DNA of 51,983 bases from Flavobacteriaceae bacterium (GCA_002694465.1 NZMG01000031.1:1-51983), one strand, 5' to 3'; counted from the first letter of the stretch, positions 34,090 through 43,992 are shown. Translations and numbers: made by a program. Notes: generated from the letters alone by a model not told the origin.

Positions 34090-34617
34090 ATGAAAAAAAT
34101 AATTGCCTTTGCAGGAAGTAATAGCAGTACATCTATTAACCATAAATTAATCCTCTCTGTTTCAGAAAAAATTAATAATAAAGTCGAAGTTATTAAATTA
34201 ACGTCTTACCCATTACCCATGTTTGGAGAGGATATTGAAAGAAACGAAGGCTATTCTGAAACTCTAAAAAGCTTACTTTCAGTTTTTCATAATGCTGATG
34301 CAATTTTAATTTCCGTAAATGAACACAACGGAACTGTATCTGCTTTTTTCAAAAACGTTTTGGATTGGCTTTCACGAATTGAATATAAATTTCTCGCTAA
34401 AAAAAATGTTTTTTTAATGAGTACCTCCAACGGAAAACGTGGAGCTCTATCCTCTCAAGAATATACAGCAGGAGTATTACCCAGATTTGGTGCGGGAGAG
34501 ATTACTCGATTTACGTTACCATCCTTTTCGGAAAATTTTAAAGAAGGTAAAATTACAAATACAGAGTTAAATTCAGAATTAGAATTAAAACTCTCACAAT
34601 TTGAAGCTAGTATATAG
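34090..34617 (+). CDS. NAD(P)H-dependent FMN reductase-like flavoprotein
   Basis: 175 residues with a flavodoxin-like fold. The N-terminal A-G-S-N-S-S-T-S-I-N-H-K-L loop binds the FMN phosphate. N-E-H-N-G-T-V-S-A-F-F-K-N-V-L-D-W corresponds to the family's E-Y-N-G-S-x-x-x-x-L-K-N-x-x-D-W motif. The family reduces flavins, quinones or chromate with NAD(P)H. The ATG lies 4 bases after a TATCTTTA -7-like element, so the message may be leaderless. It is directly followed by pabB. Confidence 0.85.
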   Translation: MKKIIAFAGSNSSTSINHKLILSVSEKINNKVEVIKLTSYPLPMFGEDIERNEGYSETLKSLLSVFHNADAILISVNEHNGTVSAFFKNVLDWLSRIEYKFLAKKNVFLMSTSNGKRGALSSQEYTAGVLPRFGAGEITRFTLPSFSENFKEGKITNTELNSELELKLSQFEASI

Positions 34618-34623
34618 ACTGTG

Positions 34624-35928
34624 ATGCGAACTCATAGAAAGTTTTCCATTTCTTTTACCGAAGCTCTTAAAAAGAAATTATTGGGCTGGGCACAGCAATT
34701 TGGCGAGGTTATTTGGTTAGACTCCAATCAATATCAACAAAACCACAGTAGTTTTCAAGCTATTCTGGCCGTGGACGCTTTTACCGCAATAAAGACGGAT
34801 TCATATGAAGCTTTTAAAAAACTGGAGGAATACCAAAACACGACAAAAGACTGGTTGTTTGGGTATCTCACGTATGACTTAAAGAATGACGTTGAGCGAT
34901 TGAAATCTCAAAACTTCGACGGTCTCCATTTTCCAGAATTGTATTTTTTTCAGCCTAAAAAGTTGTTTTTATTTTCTGATACAGAAGTAGAAATACAGTA
35001 TTTACATATGGTCGATGATGTAATGGAAAGCGATTGGCAGGAAATTTTAAATTTTAGGGAACTCCATGATAATTCGACTACTCAAGGAAGCAACATTAAA
35101 ATAAGACTGCGAACTAGTAAAGACTCCTATTTCGAAAAAGTACATAAAATGCTTGAGCATATAGAGAGGGGAGATATATACGAAGCCAATTTTTGTCAAG
35201 AGTTTTTTTCAGAAAATGTGCATCTTAATCCCATAAAGACCTTTTTTCATTTAAACGATATCTCTAGACCACCTTTTGCTACCTTTTTAAAATTACAGCA
35301 GTGGTATGCTTTTTCTGCTTCACCAGAACGATATATAAAAAGAGTAGGTAAACACGTAATTTCTCAACCCATTAAAGGCACGGCAAAGCGGCATACTAAT
35401 AAAGAAGATGACCGTAAAATGATAGAAGCATTGCGCAAAAACCCAAAGGAACGAAGTGAGAATATTATGATCACCGATTTGGTTAGAAACGACCTTTCTC
35501 GATTTGCTATAAAAGGATCTGTGGAGGTGGAAGAACTTTGTAAAGTGTACACGTTTGAGCAAGTCCATCAGTTAATTTCTACTATTAGGTGCGAAGTGGA
35601 GGAAAATTTTTCTTCAGTAGAAATTTTAAAAAACACCTTCCCAATGGGAAGTATGACGGGTGCTCCTAAAGTCTCGGCTATGAAAATTATTGAAGAACTA
35701 GAAGACACTAAAAGAGGGTTGTATAGTGGCGCCGTAGGGTATTTTACACCTTACGGCGATTTCGATTTTAATGTGATCATTCGCAGTATTTTGTATAATA
35801 AAGAAGACCAATATGTAAGCTTTTCTGTGGGAGGCGCCATTACCGCGAATTCTATTCCGGAAGACGAATACGAAGAGTGCCTTCTTAAAGCGAAAGCCAT
35901 GCGGGAAGCATTAGAGCAGACCCATTAG
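34624..35928 (+). CDS. pabB: Aminodeoxychorismate synthase component I (PabB)
   Basis: 434 residues from ATG 34624 (a GTG directly before it is a possible alternative). The chorismate-binding domain occupies the C-terminal ~260 residues. Its motifs are I-K-G-T-A-K-R, R-S-E-N-I-M-I-T-D-L-V-R-N-D-L, G-S-M-T-G-A-P-K, Y-S-G-A-V-G-Y and V-G-G-A-I-T-A-N-S. Together with an amidotransferase it makes 4-amino-4-deoxychorismate for folate. The Lys in I-K-G-T supports PabB over TrpE, but the PabB/TrpE/isochorismate-synthase distinction is by family resemblance. Probably co-transcribed with tilS. Confidence 0.85.
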   Translation: MRTHRKFSISFTEALKKKLLGWAQQFGEVIWLDSNQYQQNHSSFQAILAVDAFTAIKTDSYEAFKKLEEYQNTTKDWLFGYLTYDLKNDVERLKSQNFDGLHFPELYFFQPKKLFLFSDTEVEIQYLHMVDDVMESDWQEILNFRELHDNSTTQGSNIKIRLRTSKDSYFEKVHKMLEHIERGDIYEANFCQEFFSENVHLNPIKTFFHLNDISRPPFATFLKLQQWYAFSASPERYIKRVGKHVISQPIKGTAKRHTNKEDDRKMIEALRKNPKERSENIMITDLVRNDLSRFAIKGSVEVEELCKVYTFEQVHQLISTIRCEVEENFSSVEILKNTFPMGSMTGAPKVSAMKIIEELEDTKRGLYSGAVGYFTPYGDFDFNVIIRSILYNKEDQYVSFSVGGAITANSIPEDEYEECLLKAKAMREALEQTH

Positions 35929-35962
35929 TTTTTAACTTAAATTTGCGCATACTGTATACACA

Positions 35963-37273
35963 ATGCTCAAGGCCTATAAGCATCATATTGAAGATTCCTT
36001 TCCCTTTTTAAAAGAAGGCCAACTACTTGTGGCCTGCAGTGGGGGATTGGATAGTGTGGTTTTAGCTCACATATTAAGAGAATTAGGTTTTAAAATAGGT
36101 TTAGCACATTGTAATTTTTACTTGCGTGGCAACGAAAGCGACGAAGATGAAGCCTTTGTAATTGATCTAGCTGAAAAGTGGAATGTTCCTGTTTTTACTG
36201 AAACATTCAATACTAAAGAATATGCTGCAACACATAAACTTTCAACCCAAATGGCGGCGCGTGAATTGCGCTATGCTTGGTTTGAAGAACTTTTAAAAGA
36301 CTTTAAATACGATTATATACTTACGGCGCACCATGCAGACGATAATTTGGAGACTTTTTTAATCAATTTGTCTAGAGGCACAGGGTTGCGTGGGTTAACA
36401 GGAATTACGGAACAGAACGATAAGATTATTAGACCTTTATTGCCTTTTTCAAGGGAAGAAATTTTCAATTTTGCAAAGAAAGAGAAGCTTTTTTGGCGTG
36501 AAGACAGTAGTAATGCTAGCAGTGATTACCTTCGAAATGAATTGCGTCATGAAGTAATTCCGCCGTTCAAAAAGGCCACCAAAGGATTGCTTAAAAGTCT
36601 TCAGAAAACACAAAGAAATCTTCAACAAACAGAGGCATTAGTAAGTGATTATTTGGTTTTGGTGCGTAATTTGGTTATGGAAGAAACATCGCAAGGATTT
36701 GAAATTTCTATTGTAAAGCTAAAAGAGTTACCCAATCCTGATGCGTTGTTATATGAGTTGCTTTCGCCGTTTCAGTTTACGGCTTGGGAAGATATTTCAG
36801 GATTACTACATGCTCAAAGCGGAAAGCAGGTTTTGGCTTCAAATTATCGGGTAATTAAGGACAGAGAAGTACTTATAATTACCAAAATCCCATCAGAGGA
36901 AAAAAAAGTTTCAAAATTTATTTCAGAAAATGAAACGCAAATTGATTCACCACTTAAAATGTCCTTTTTCCCTACCGATAAAATGGGATATATTGATACA
37001 AATACGGTTTACGTGGATGCTTCAAAAATTTCATATCCATTGGTGCTCCGAAGATGGGAGGAAGGTGATGTTTTTCAACCTTTTGGGATGAAAGGAAAAA
37101 AGAAATTGAGTAAGTTTTTTAAAGATGAAAAGTTATCTTTGGCTTCCAAAGAACAAATTTGGATATTATTAAGTAATAATCAAATTGTTTGGGTGGTTGG
37201 ATATAGAATGGATGACCGTTTTAAAATAACCCCTAAAACCGATAAAATTTTAAAAATAGCAGTAACAAATTAA
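35963..37273 (+). CDS. tilS: tRNA(Ile)-lysidine synthetase
   Basis: 436 residues. The PP-loop ATPase motif S26-G-G-L-D-S31 near the N-terminus and the H-H-A-D-D-N-L-E-T segment are typical. The C-terminal domain has L-R-R-W-E-E-G-D-x-F-x-P-F-G-M-x-G-x-K-K-L-S-K-F-F. The enzyme converts the anticodon cytidine of one Ile tRNA to lysidine so that it reads AUA; it is essential. The stop is followed after 1 base by dsbD. A TAAATTTG element lies at 35938-35945. Confidence 0.95.
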   Translation: MLKAYKHHIEDSFPFLKEGQLLVACSGGLDSVVLAHILRELGFKIGLAHCNFYLRGNESDEDEAFVIDLAEKWNVPVFTETFNTKEYAATHKLSTQMAARELRYAWFEELLKDFKYDYILTAHHADDNLETFLINLSRGTGLRGLTGITEQNDKIIRPLLPFSREEIFNFAKKEKLFWREDSSNASSDYLRNELRHEVIPPFKKATKGLLKSLQKTQRNLQQTEALVSDYLVLVRNLVMEETSQGFEISIVKLKELPNPDALLYELLSPFQFTAWEDISGLLHAQSGKQVLASNYRVIKDREVLIITKIPSEEKKVSKFISENETQIDSPLKMSFFPTDKMGYIDTNTVYVDASKISYPLVLRRWEEGDVFQPFGMKGKKKLSKFFKDEKLSLASKEQIWILLSNNQIVWVVGYRMDDRFKITPKTDKILKIAVTN

Positions 37274-37274
37274 T

Positions 37275-39254
37275 ATGAAGAAGTTCGTTTTTTTTCTTTC
37301 CGCATTATTTTTTGTTCAATTTTCATTTTCGCAAGAGTTTCTTGATCCTGTAAAATGGGATGTATCTGTAGAGCAAGAAAGCAACAACAAGTACAATATT
37401 TTAATGACCGCCACCATAGATGAAGGATGGCATGTATATAGTCAAAAACAATTTGGAGAAGAGTTTGAAGGACCCATTCCTACCGAGTTTACATATAATG
37501 CATCAGAATCCACTTATAAACTATTAGGAGCTACACTGGAACCCGAGATTCAACCCATTTACGACCCGGTTTTTGAGTTGGATGTAGTCTATTTTAGCGA
37601 TAAGGTGACATTTATTCAGCCTATTGAAGTAATAAAGCCCGAGGGATTAAAAGTCATTGCAGAAATTTACTATTCTGTTTGTGATGAGGAGAAATGTCTT
37701 CCGCCAGATACCAAGACATTTGAGGTAGATTTAGCTTCGGGAAAGGCAGAAACTGCCGAAGGTGAAATTACGGAAGAAGATTTAGAGAAGTCGGCTAAAC
37801 TTACTATTGATGTAAAGGGATCTGAAAAATTTGAACCCGCCGAAGAAGAAGATAAGGGAATGTTTACTATTTTCCTTTTAGGATTTTTAGGGGGGCTTAT
37901 TGCATTGTTAACACCTTGTGTGTTTCCAATGATTCCGTTAACAGTTTCATTTTTTACAAAAAGTGCAAAAAACAAACAAAATGGACTTGCAAATGCAGTC
38001 CTTTATGGCTTTTTCATCTTTTTAATTTATGTGCTATTAAGTGTTCCTTTCCATTTGATTGAAGGTGTAGATGAAAGTATCTTAAATACAATTTCTACAA
38101 ACGTATATTTAAATGTGGTGTTCTTTATCATATTTGTCTTTTTTGCCTTTTCATTTTTTGGCTACTACGAGATAACTTTACCACAATCATGGAGCGCCAA
38201 AATGGATAATAAGGCAACTAGTATTGGTGGTTTTGTTGGAGTTTTCTTTATGGCATTAACCTTAGCCATTGTTTCGTTTTCTTGCACAGGACCCATTTTA
38301 GGTGGGTTGTTAGGAAGTTCACTTTCTCAAGATGCTGGAGCCATGCAGTTGAGTTTTGGAATGGGCGGATTTGGACTTGCCTTGGCCTTACCATTTGCTT
38401 TATTTGCCTTATTTCCAAATTGGTTAAACTCTTTACCTAAGAGTGGAGGATGGTTAAACACCGTAAAAGTAGTATTAGGCTTTATTGAATTGGCCTTAGC
38501 ATTCAAATTTCTTTCCAATGCCGATTTAGTAGAGCATTGGGGTTTATTGAAACGTGAAATATTTATTGGAATTTGGATTGTTTGTGCCTTGGGATTAGCG
38601 CTGTATTTGTTCGGATTTTTACGATTTCCTCACGACGGACCGAAGGCTAAAAAGTTACCTAAAGGAAACCTAATTGTTGGAGTTTTAAGTATTGCTTTCT
38701 TTTTATACTTAACCCCTGGGTTAACCAATACTAAGTATGCTAATTTAAAGTTGTTAAGTGGTTTCCCACCACCTTTATTTTATAGTTTATACGATAAAGG
38801 AACTAGCGCACCCTTAGGTCTTGAAGCCTATAAAGATTTTTATGAAGGACTAGAGGCGGCAAAAACTTCAGGAAAACCAATGATGATAGATTTTACCGGT
38901 TGGGCGTGTGTTAATTGTCGTAAAATGGAAGAACAAGTTTGGAGTGAACCCGAAATTTTTGAAGTGATTAGTAAAGACTACATTTTAGTTTCACTTTATG
39001 TGGATGATAGAAAAGAACTTCCAGACGATCAAAAATTCAATTTCTTAAAACCCACCGGAGGGATTAAGAAAATTAAAACAGTGGGAGATAGATGGGCAAC
39101 TTTTCAAACAGTGAATTTCAAGAATAATTCACAACCCTACTATATTTTAATGGATAGTGATTTAAACCTACTTAATAAACCTGTTGGATATACTCCAGAT
39201 GCAGATGAGTATTTAGAATGGCTTCAAACGGGAATTGCAAATTTTAAGAAATAG
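37275..39254 (+). CDS. dsbD: Thiol:disulfide interchange protein DsbD
   Basis: 659 residues. Signal peptide ending S-F-S before Q-E-F. The periplasmic alpha domain (~20-150) opens W-D-V-S-V-E-Q-E and has Cys pairs around C-D-E-E-K-C. The eight-helix membrane domain (~195-490) has the two redox cysteines Cys215 in T-P-C-V-F-P-M-I-P and Cys337 in S-C-T-G-P-I-L-G-G. The C-terminal thioredoxin-like gamma domain has C545-V-N-C548. It relays electrons from cytoplasmic thioredoxin to periplasmic disulfide isomerases and cytochrome c maturation. All six redox cysteines appear present. Last gene of the pabB-tilS-dsbD run. Confidence 0.95.
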   Translation: MKKFVFFLSALFFVQFSFSQEFLDPVKWDVSVEQESNNKYNILMTATIDEGWHVYSQKQFGEEFEGPIPTEFTYNASESTYKLLGATLEPEIQPIYDPVFELDVVYFSDKVTFIQPIEVIKPEGLKVIAEIYYSVCDEEKCLPPDTKTFEVDLASGKAETAEGEITEEDLEKSAKLTIDVKGSEKFEPAEEEDKGMFTIFLLGFLGGLIALLTPCVFPMIPLTVSFFTKSAKNKQNGLANAVLYGFFIFLIYVLLSVPFHLIEGVDESILNTISTNVYLNVVFFIIFVFFAFSFFGYYEITLPQSWSAKMDNKATSIGGFVGVFFMALTLAIVSFSCTGPILGGLLGSSLSQDAGAMQLSFGMGGFGLALALPFALFALFPNWLNSLPKSGGWLNTVKVVLGFIELALAFKFLSNADLVEHWGLLKREIFIGIWIVCALGLALYLFGFLRFPHDGPKAKKLPKGNLIVGVLSIAFFLYLTPGLTNTKYANLKLLSGFPPPLFYSLYDKGTSAPLGLEAYKDFYEGLEAAKTSGKPMMIDFTGWACVNCRKMEEQVWSEPEIFEVISKDYILVSLYVDDRKELPDDQKFNFLKPTGGIKKIKTVGDRWATFQTVNFKNNSQPYYILMDSDLNLLNKPVGYTPDADEYLEWLQTGIANFKK

Positions 39255-39263
39255 TTAGTCTTC

Positions 39264-39399
39264 AAAAATAAAAGCGCCGTTTTTTAAATAAAAACGGCGC
39301 TAATAACAAACCTAACTTAGTAAACGTTGAGTATCAGTTCCTAGCACAATTTTTTATCCCCACAAAAAATTGTTTTCGGATACCGTATTCACTAATTGA
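39264..39399 (-). ncRNA. Candidate small RNA, about 136 nt
   Basis: On the minus strand an exact TATCTTTG promoter element (39411-39404) is followed by no reading frame. Next comes a 10-bp perfect hairpin (39364-39373 with 39346-39355, 8-base loop). A GGTATC/GATACT stem encloses it (39379-39384 with 39330-39335, one G-U pair). The transcript would end at a 12-bp hairpin plus U run (39301-39264). That terminator has its U run only in the minus direction. The stretch 39255-39565 has no protein gene. Flavobacterial small RNA classes such as Flavo-1 or a 6S-like RNA are candidates for comparison; I cannot assign a class. Confidence 0.5.
39273..39301 (-). terminator. Terminator, stronger on the minus strand
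   Basis: AGCGCCGTTTTT (39273-39284) and AAAAACGGCGCT (39290-39301) form a 12-bp stem with a 5-base loop. In the minus direction TTTATTTTT follows; in the plus direction TAATAAC follows. It may still help to end the dsbD transcript. Confidence 0.75.
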
Positions 39400-39403
39400 T
39401 TCT

Positions 39404-39411
39404 CAAAGATA
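39404..39411 (-). promoter_or_regulatory. Promoter -7 element of the candidate small RNA
   Basis: TATCTTTG on the minus strand, exact TAnnTTTG match. A -33 TTG at 19-20 bases is not evident. Upstream (39435-39450 on the plus strand) lies the inverted repeat TACGTG-CAAA-CACGTA, which could be an operator for this RNA or for the pgmB operon. Confidence 0.45.
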
Positions 39412-39565
39412 CTTCTTATACACGCTAGAGTCTATACGTGCAAACACGTATTTTGGTACTTCTTTTTTAATTAAGGAAATACGACTTGGATAAAATTGAT
39501 AGTAATTTTTCTGAACTTTATTAGTAGTTTTACATCTTAAACCCCAAATTTTTCAGAAGAAATAC

Positions 39566-40222
39566 ATGCATAAAAAAGGATTTATTTTCGACCTCGACGG
39601 GGTTATTGTAGATACCGCAAAATATCACTATTTTGCATGGAAGAAATTAGCAGAAAGTATTGGAATTTCTTTTACTGAAAAGGACAATGAACATCTTAAA
39701 GGAGTAAGCAGAATTAGATCACTAGAGAAAATTCTCGATTGGGGAAATTTGGCATTATCTAATGCCAAATTTCAGGAACTTATTACCGCTAAAAATGATG
39801 ATTATTTGAGCTTTGTAAATAAAATGACACGGGATGAAATTTTACCCGATGTGCCTCGAGTACTTTCATTTTTAAAAGAACAACAACAACCTATGGCATT
39901 AGGTTCAGCAAGTAAAAATGCACGTTCCATTCTTACTAAAGTAGATTTAATAAATCAATTTGATGCCATTATTGATGGAACAAATGTATCGAAAGCAAAA
40001 CCCAATCCAGAAGTGTTTCTCAAAGCTGCCGATGCATTAAAAATGAAACCAACAGGTTGCATTGTTTTTGAAGATGCTTTAGCAGGAATAGAAGCGGCTA
40101 ACACTGCTGGGATGATTAGTATTGGCATTGGAGATAAATCTGTTTTAAGTGATGCCCAATATGTTTTTAAAGATTTTACCGAAATTTCAAACGAGTTTTT
40201 ACACCAATTAATAATAGCCTAA
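39566..40222 (+). CDS. pgmB: Beta-phosphoglucomutase
   Basis: 218 residues, HAD superfamily. The nucleophile motif F-D-L-D-G-V-I-V-D-T is at residues 8-17. A helical cap contains the beta-PGM residues L-K-G-V-S-R (recognises the phosphate), followed by S-A-S-K-N and the C-terminal E-D-A-L-A-G-I-E-A. It interconverts beta-glucose 1-phosphate and glucose 6-phosphate. Directly followed, with a 1-base overlap, by the GH65 phosphorylase that supplies beta-glucose 1-phosphate. Confidence 0.95.
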   Translation: MHKKGFIFDLDGVIVDTAKYHYFAWKKLAESIGISFTEKDNEHLKGVSRIRSLEKILDWGNLALSNAKFQELITAKNDDYLSFVNKMTRDEILPDVPRVLSFLKEQQQPMALGSASKNARSILTKVDLINQFDAIIDGTNVSKAKPNPEVFLKAADALKMKPTGCIVFEDALAGIEAANTAGMISIGIGDKSVLSDAQYVFKDFTEISNEFLHQLIIA

Positions 40223-42528
40223 TGAATCAAGATTATATACAACCCAACGAGTGGAGCATTATTGAAGAAGGATTTGATAAAGAAAGAGTAAAATCTTCCG
40301 AAAGCCTTTTTAGTATTGGAAATGGCGCTATGGGACAACGTGCCAATTTTGAAGAAACCTATACAGGGAAAACCTTTCAGGGAAGTTATATAGGTGGCGT
40401 GTATTATCCAGATAAAACCCGTGTGGGTTGGTGGAAAAATGGGTATCCCGAGTATTTTGCTAAAGTCATTAATGCACCCAATTGGATTGGAATTAACGTT
40501 GAAATTAATGGCGAGGCATTAGATTTAAATACGTGTAAAGAGGTTCGTAATTTCCGAAGAGAATTGAATATGAAAGAAGGGTGGTACCAACGTTCTTTTG
40601 AAGCAACCCTACAAAACGGAACCGAAATTGCAGTAGAAAGCACCCGTATTTTGCATATTGAAAATGACGAATTAGGAATTATCAATTATCAAGTAACTCC
40701 TTTAAATATGGATGCTGAAATATCCTTTACTCCTTATTTGGACGGTGGAATTACAAACGAGGATTCCAATTGGGATGATAAATTTTGGGACACCCTAAGT
40801 GTTCAGGAAGGAAATCACCAAGCCTTTATTCGTTCACGAACCATGAAAACACATTTTGATGTATGTACCTATATGCAATCGAAAGTTTTTGTGAACGGAA
40901 TTGAGAAATTATTAGACTATACTGCAGCTATAAAGGAATTATCAGTTGCATTAACCTATAAAGTTTCAGTTAAAAAAGGAGAGAAGGCAACGCTTCAAAA
41001 GTTTGCTGGTTATACTATTTCTTTAAACCATAAGCCCGAGGATTTAATAGATGCTTCAAAAAAAGTGCTTCAAAAAGCGACTAAAGAAGGATATTCTGCA
41101 CTTAAACAGCAACAGACAGAAGCTTGGGCTTCTATCTGGGAGATGGCAGATATTGCCATAAAAGGCGATGTAAAGGCGCAGCAGGGAATTAGATTTAATA
41201 TTTTTCAGTTAAATCAAACCTACCTTGGAAAAGATGCCCGCCTTAATATTGGGCCCAAAGGATTTACGGGCGAAAAATACGGAGGAAGTACGTATTGGGA
41301 TACCGAAGCTTATTGCATTCCTTTTTATATGGCAACCAAAGATCAAGCCGTTGCACGAAATTTGTTGACGTATCGCTATAATCATCTTCAAAAAGCAATT
41401 GAAAATGCACAAAAATTAGGCTTTAAAAATGGCGCTGCTTTATACCCCATGGTAACAATGAATGGAGAAGAGTGCCACAACGAATGGGAAATTACCTTTG
41501 AGGAAATTCACAGGAATGGAGCCATTGCCTTTGCTATCTATAATTACGAACGATTTACGGGAGACACCTCCTACATTCCCGAAAAGGGACTGGAAGTATT
41601 AATTGGTATTGCTCGTTTTTGGGAGCAACGTGCTACCTACAGTAAGGCAAAAAATAAATACGTGATACTAGGCGTAACAGGGCCTAACGAATACGAAAAT
41701 AACGTTAATAACAATTGGTATACCAATTATGTTGCTAAATGGTGTTTGGAATATGCTACTTCGGAAGTTGAAAAAGTGAAAAAATCCAACCCAGAAGATT
41801 TCAAAAGAATTGAAGCCAAAACAAAAATTTCGGGGCAAGAAGTACTCGATTGGAACAAAACAGCTTCCAATATGTATTTCCCCTATTCTGAAGAACTAGG
41901 AATTTACCTGCAACAAGACGGATTTTTGGATAAAGAATTGATTACCGTTGCAAATTTAGATCGATCAAACCGTCCTATTAACCAAAAGTGGTCGTGGGAC
42001 AGAATTTTACGTTCGCCCTACATAAAACAAGCAGATACGCTGCAAGGCTTTTACTTTTTTGAAGAACATTTTAGTAAAGAACAGCTTGAAAAGCATTTTG
42101 ACTTTTACGAACCATTTACTGTTCATGAATCGTCACTTTCTCCTTGTGTGCATAGCATTCAAGCAGCAAAATTGGATAGAATGGAGCAAGCCTATACGTT
42201 TTATTTGCGTACGTCCCGTCTCGATTTGGACGATTATAACAAAGAAGTAGAAGAAGGATGCCATATTACTAGTATGGCAGGAACTTGGATGAGTATTGTA
42301 GAGGGCTTTGGAGGCATGCGAGTAAGGGATGGGAAACTTCATTTTGAGCCTAAAATTCCCGAACAATGGCAACAATATAGTTTTAAAGTAAACTTTAGAG
42401 GGCAAATTTTAAAAGTCTCCATTTCCAATGACAAACAAGAATTTAGAGTAGATGGTGATTCACCATTAACCATTGTGGTGAACCAAAAAGAAATAACCCT
42501 TGCGCCAAATACCGAAACAACAGTTTAA
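40222..42528 (+). CDS. GH65 maltose phosphorylase-type enzyme
   Basis: 768 residues, the usual GH65 length, with no signal peptide (cytoplasmic). An N-terminal beta-sandwich (~1-270; F-S-I-G-N-G-A-M-G-Q-R) precedes the (alpha/alpha)6 barrel. The general acid Glu490 lies in G-P-N-E-Y, and the H-E-S-S-L-S-P-C-V-H-S motif lines the phosphate site. It splits an alpha-glucosidic disaccharide with phosphate, inverting to beta-glucose 1-phosphate plus glucose. Maltose is the likely substrate given the amylase and pgmB neighbours; trehalose or kojibiose phosphorylase cannot be excluded from motifs alone. Confidence 0.9.
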   Translation: MNQDYIQPNEWSIIEEGFDKERVKSSESLFSIGNGAMGQRANFEETYTGKTFQGSYIGGVYYPDKTRVGWWKNGYPEYFAKVINAPNWIGINVEINGEALDLNTCKEVRNFRRELNMKEGWYQRSFEATLQNGTEIAVESTRILHIENDELGIINYQVTPLNMDAEISFTPYLDGGITNEDSNWDDKFWDTLSVQEGNHQAFIRSRTMKTHFDVCTYMQSKVFVNGIEKLLDYTAAIKELSVALTYKVSVKKGEKATLQKFAGYTISLNHKPEDLIDASKKVLQKATKEGYSALKQQQTEAWASIWEMADIAIKGDVKAQQGIRFNIFQLNQTYLGKDARLNIGPKGFTGEKYGGSTYWDTEAYCIPFYMATKDQAVARNLLTYRYNHLQKAIENAQKLGFKNGAALYPMVTMNGEECHNEWEITFEEIHRNGAIAFAIYNYERFTGDTSYIPEKGLEVLIGIARFWEQRATYSKAKNKYVILGVTGPNEYENNVNNNWYTNYVAKWCLEYATSEVEKVKKSNPEDFKRIEAKTKISGQEVLDWNKTASNMYFPYSEELGIYLQQDGFLDKELITVANLDRSNRPINQKWSWDRILRSPYIKQADTLQGFYFFEEHFSKEQLEKHFDFYEPFTVHESSLSPCVHSIQAAKLDRMEQAYTFYLRTSRLDLDDYNKEVEEGCHITSMAGTWMSIVEGFGGMRVRDGKLHFEPKIPEQWQQYSFKVNFRGQILKVSISNDKQEFRVDGDSPLTIVVNQKEITLAPNTETTV

Positions 42529-42543
42529 ACTAAACCAGCATTT

Positions 42544-43989
42544 ATGAAATCAAAAATTGCAATTATATTATTAACCGTCTTTTTAATTTCTTGTAAAGGA
42601 GAAGTGAAAAAGGAAGAGCCAATAGAAGAAACTCCACAAGAAATTACCATTGCACCCATCGATAATGACGTGCTTGAAAGCGCTGTAATTTATGAAGCTA
42701 ATATTCGTCAATATTCGCCAGAAGGGACGTTTAATGCCTTTGCGCAAGACATTCCGAAATTAAAAGAATTGGGTGTTAAAATCATATGGTTGATGCCTAT
42801 TCATCCAATTTCCGAAGCAAAACGAAAAGCAAAAGGAGATTTATTGGTTGCCGATATTGAAAATCCCGAAGAACGGAAAAAATACCTAGGAAGTCCTTAC
42901 GCAGTGGCAGATTATACGGCAGTAAATCCAGATATGGGAACGATGGAGGACTTTGCCAAAATGGTAGATGTGGCACACGAAAATGGAATATATGTTATTA
43001 TAGATTGGGTGCCTAATCATACAGGATGGGATCATCCTTGGATTACTGAACATCCAGAGTATTACACCAAAAATGATAAGGGTGAAATTACAGACCCAAT
43101 TCAAGATAATGGAGAGCCATGGGGTTGGACAGATGTGGCCGATTTAAACTACGACAACCAAGAGATGCGTCAAGCAATGATTAATGATATGATATTTTGG
43201 ATTACCGAGCAGAAAGTGGACGGCTTTCGTTGTGATGTAGCGCACGGAGTGCCACTCGATTTTTGGGAACAGTGCGTCCCCGCGTTACGAGAAAAGAAAG
43301 CACTTTTTATGCTTGCTGAGGCAGAATTACCCTACTTAATGAAAGGTGAAAACCTATTTGATATGTCCTATGCTTGGGAAGGACATCATGTGTTAAATGA
43401 CATTGCCAAAGGCAAAGAAAATGTAGCACGTTTTGATAGGTATATGGATAGTGTGGCTACAAAGTTTGAAAATGACGATATCCTCATGAATTTTGTTACC
43501 AATCACGATGAAAATGCTTGGGCAGGACCTTTAAGAGAACGTATGGGAGATGCTTCAGAAGTCATGACAGCACTTACGTATGCTATTCCAGGAATGCCCC
43601 TAATTTATAGCGGACAAGAATATGATATGAATTATCGATTAGAATTCTTTGGAAAAGATACCATTCCCAAAACCAAAGGAAAAATGTGGCCTCTTTTAGA
43701 AAAATTAGGCAATTTAAAAAACAACGAAACGGCTTTAGAAGGAGGAAAAAATGGCGCTACATATGAGCGGATTAAAACATCAAAAGATACATCTGTTTTG
43801 GCTTTTAAAAGAAGTAAAGAAGGTAATGAATTTATTTACGTGGCAAACTTATCTTCAAAACCAGTTAAGTTTACACTTCCTGTTTCTGGCCCATTTATGG
43901 ATGTTATGAAGGACCAAACCATTGATATTGTTGAAAACGAAGAACATGAATTTTCCCCTTGGCAGTATCTCATTTTACGAAAACAATAA
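42544..43989 (+). CDS. GH13 alpha-amylase-family lipoprotein
   Basis: 481 residues. Lipobox L-I-S-C (Cys17), so membrane-anchored in the periplasm or on the surface. A (beta/alpha)8 barrel has the four GH13 regions: D-W-V-P-N-H, D-G-F-R-C-D231-V-A-H (nucleophile), L-A-E259-A-E (acid/base) and N-H-D322-E-N. It hydrolyses alpha-glucans or maltodextrins to short sugars for the cytoplasmic phosphorylase. No starch-binding modules are seen. Terminator directly downstream. Confidence 0.92.
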   Translation: MKSKIAIILLTVFLISCKGEVKKEEPIEETPQEITIAPIDNDVLESAVIYEANIRQYSPEGTFNAFAQDIPKLKELGVKIIWLMPIHPISEAKRKAKGDLLVADIENPEERKKYLGSPYAVADYTAVNPDMGTMEDFAKMVDVAHENGIYVIIDWVPNHTGWDHPWITEHPEYYTKNDKGEITDPIQDNGEPWGWTDVADLNYDNQEMRQAMINDMIFWITEQKVDGFRCDVAHGVPLDFWEQCVPALREKKALFMLAEAELPYLMKGENLFDMSYAWEGHHVLNDIAKGKENVARFDRYMDSVATKFENDDILMNFVTNHDENAWAGPLRERMGDASEVMTALTYAIPGMPLIYSGQEYDMNYRLEFFGKDTIPKTKGKMWPLLEKLGNLKNNETALEGGKNGATYERIKTSKDTSVLAFKRSKEGNEFIYVANLSSKPVKFTLPVSGPFMDVMKDQTIDIVENEEHEFSPWQYLILRKQ

Positions 43990-43992
43990 TCT

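Noticed and set aside
39435..39450. TACGTG-CAAA-CACGTA as a terminator
   Set aside because: The stem is only 6 bp and no transcript ends there; an operator is more likely but cannot be assigned.
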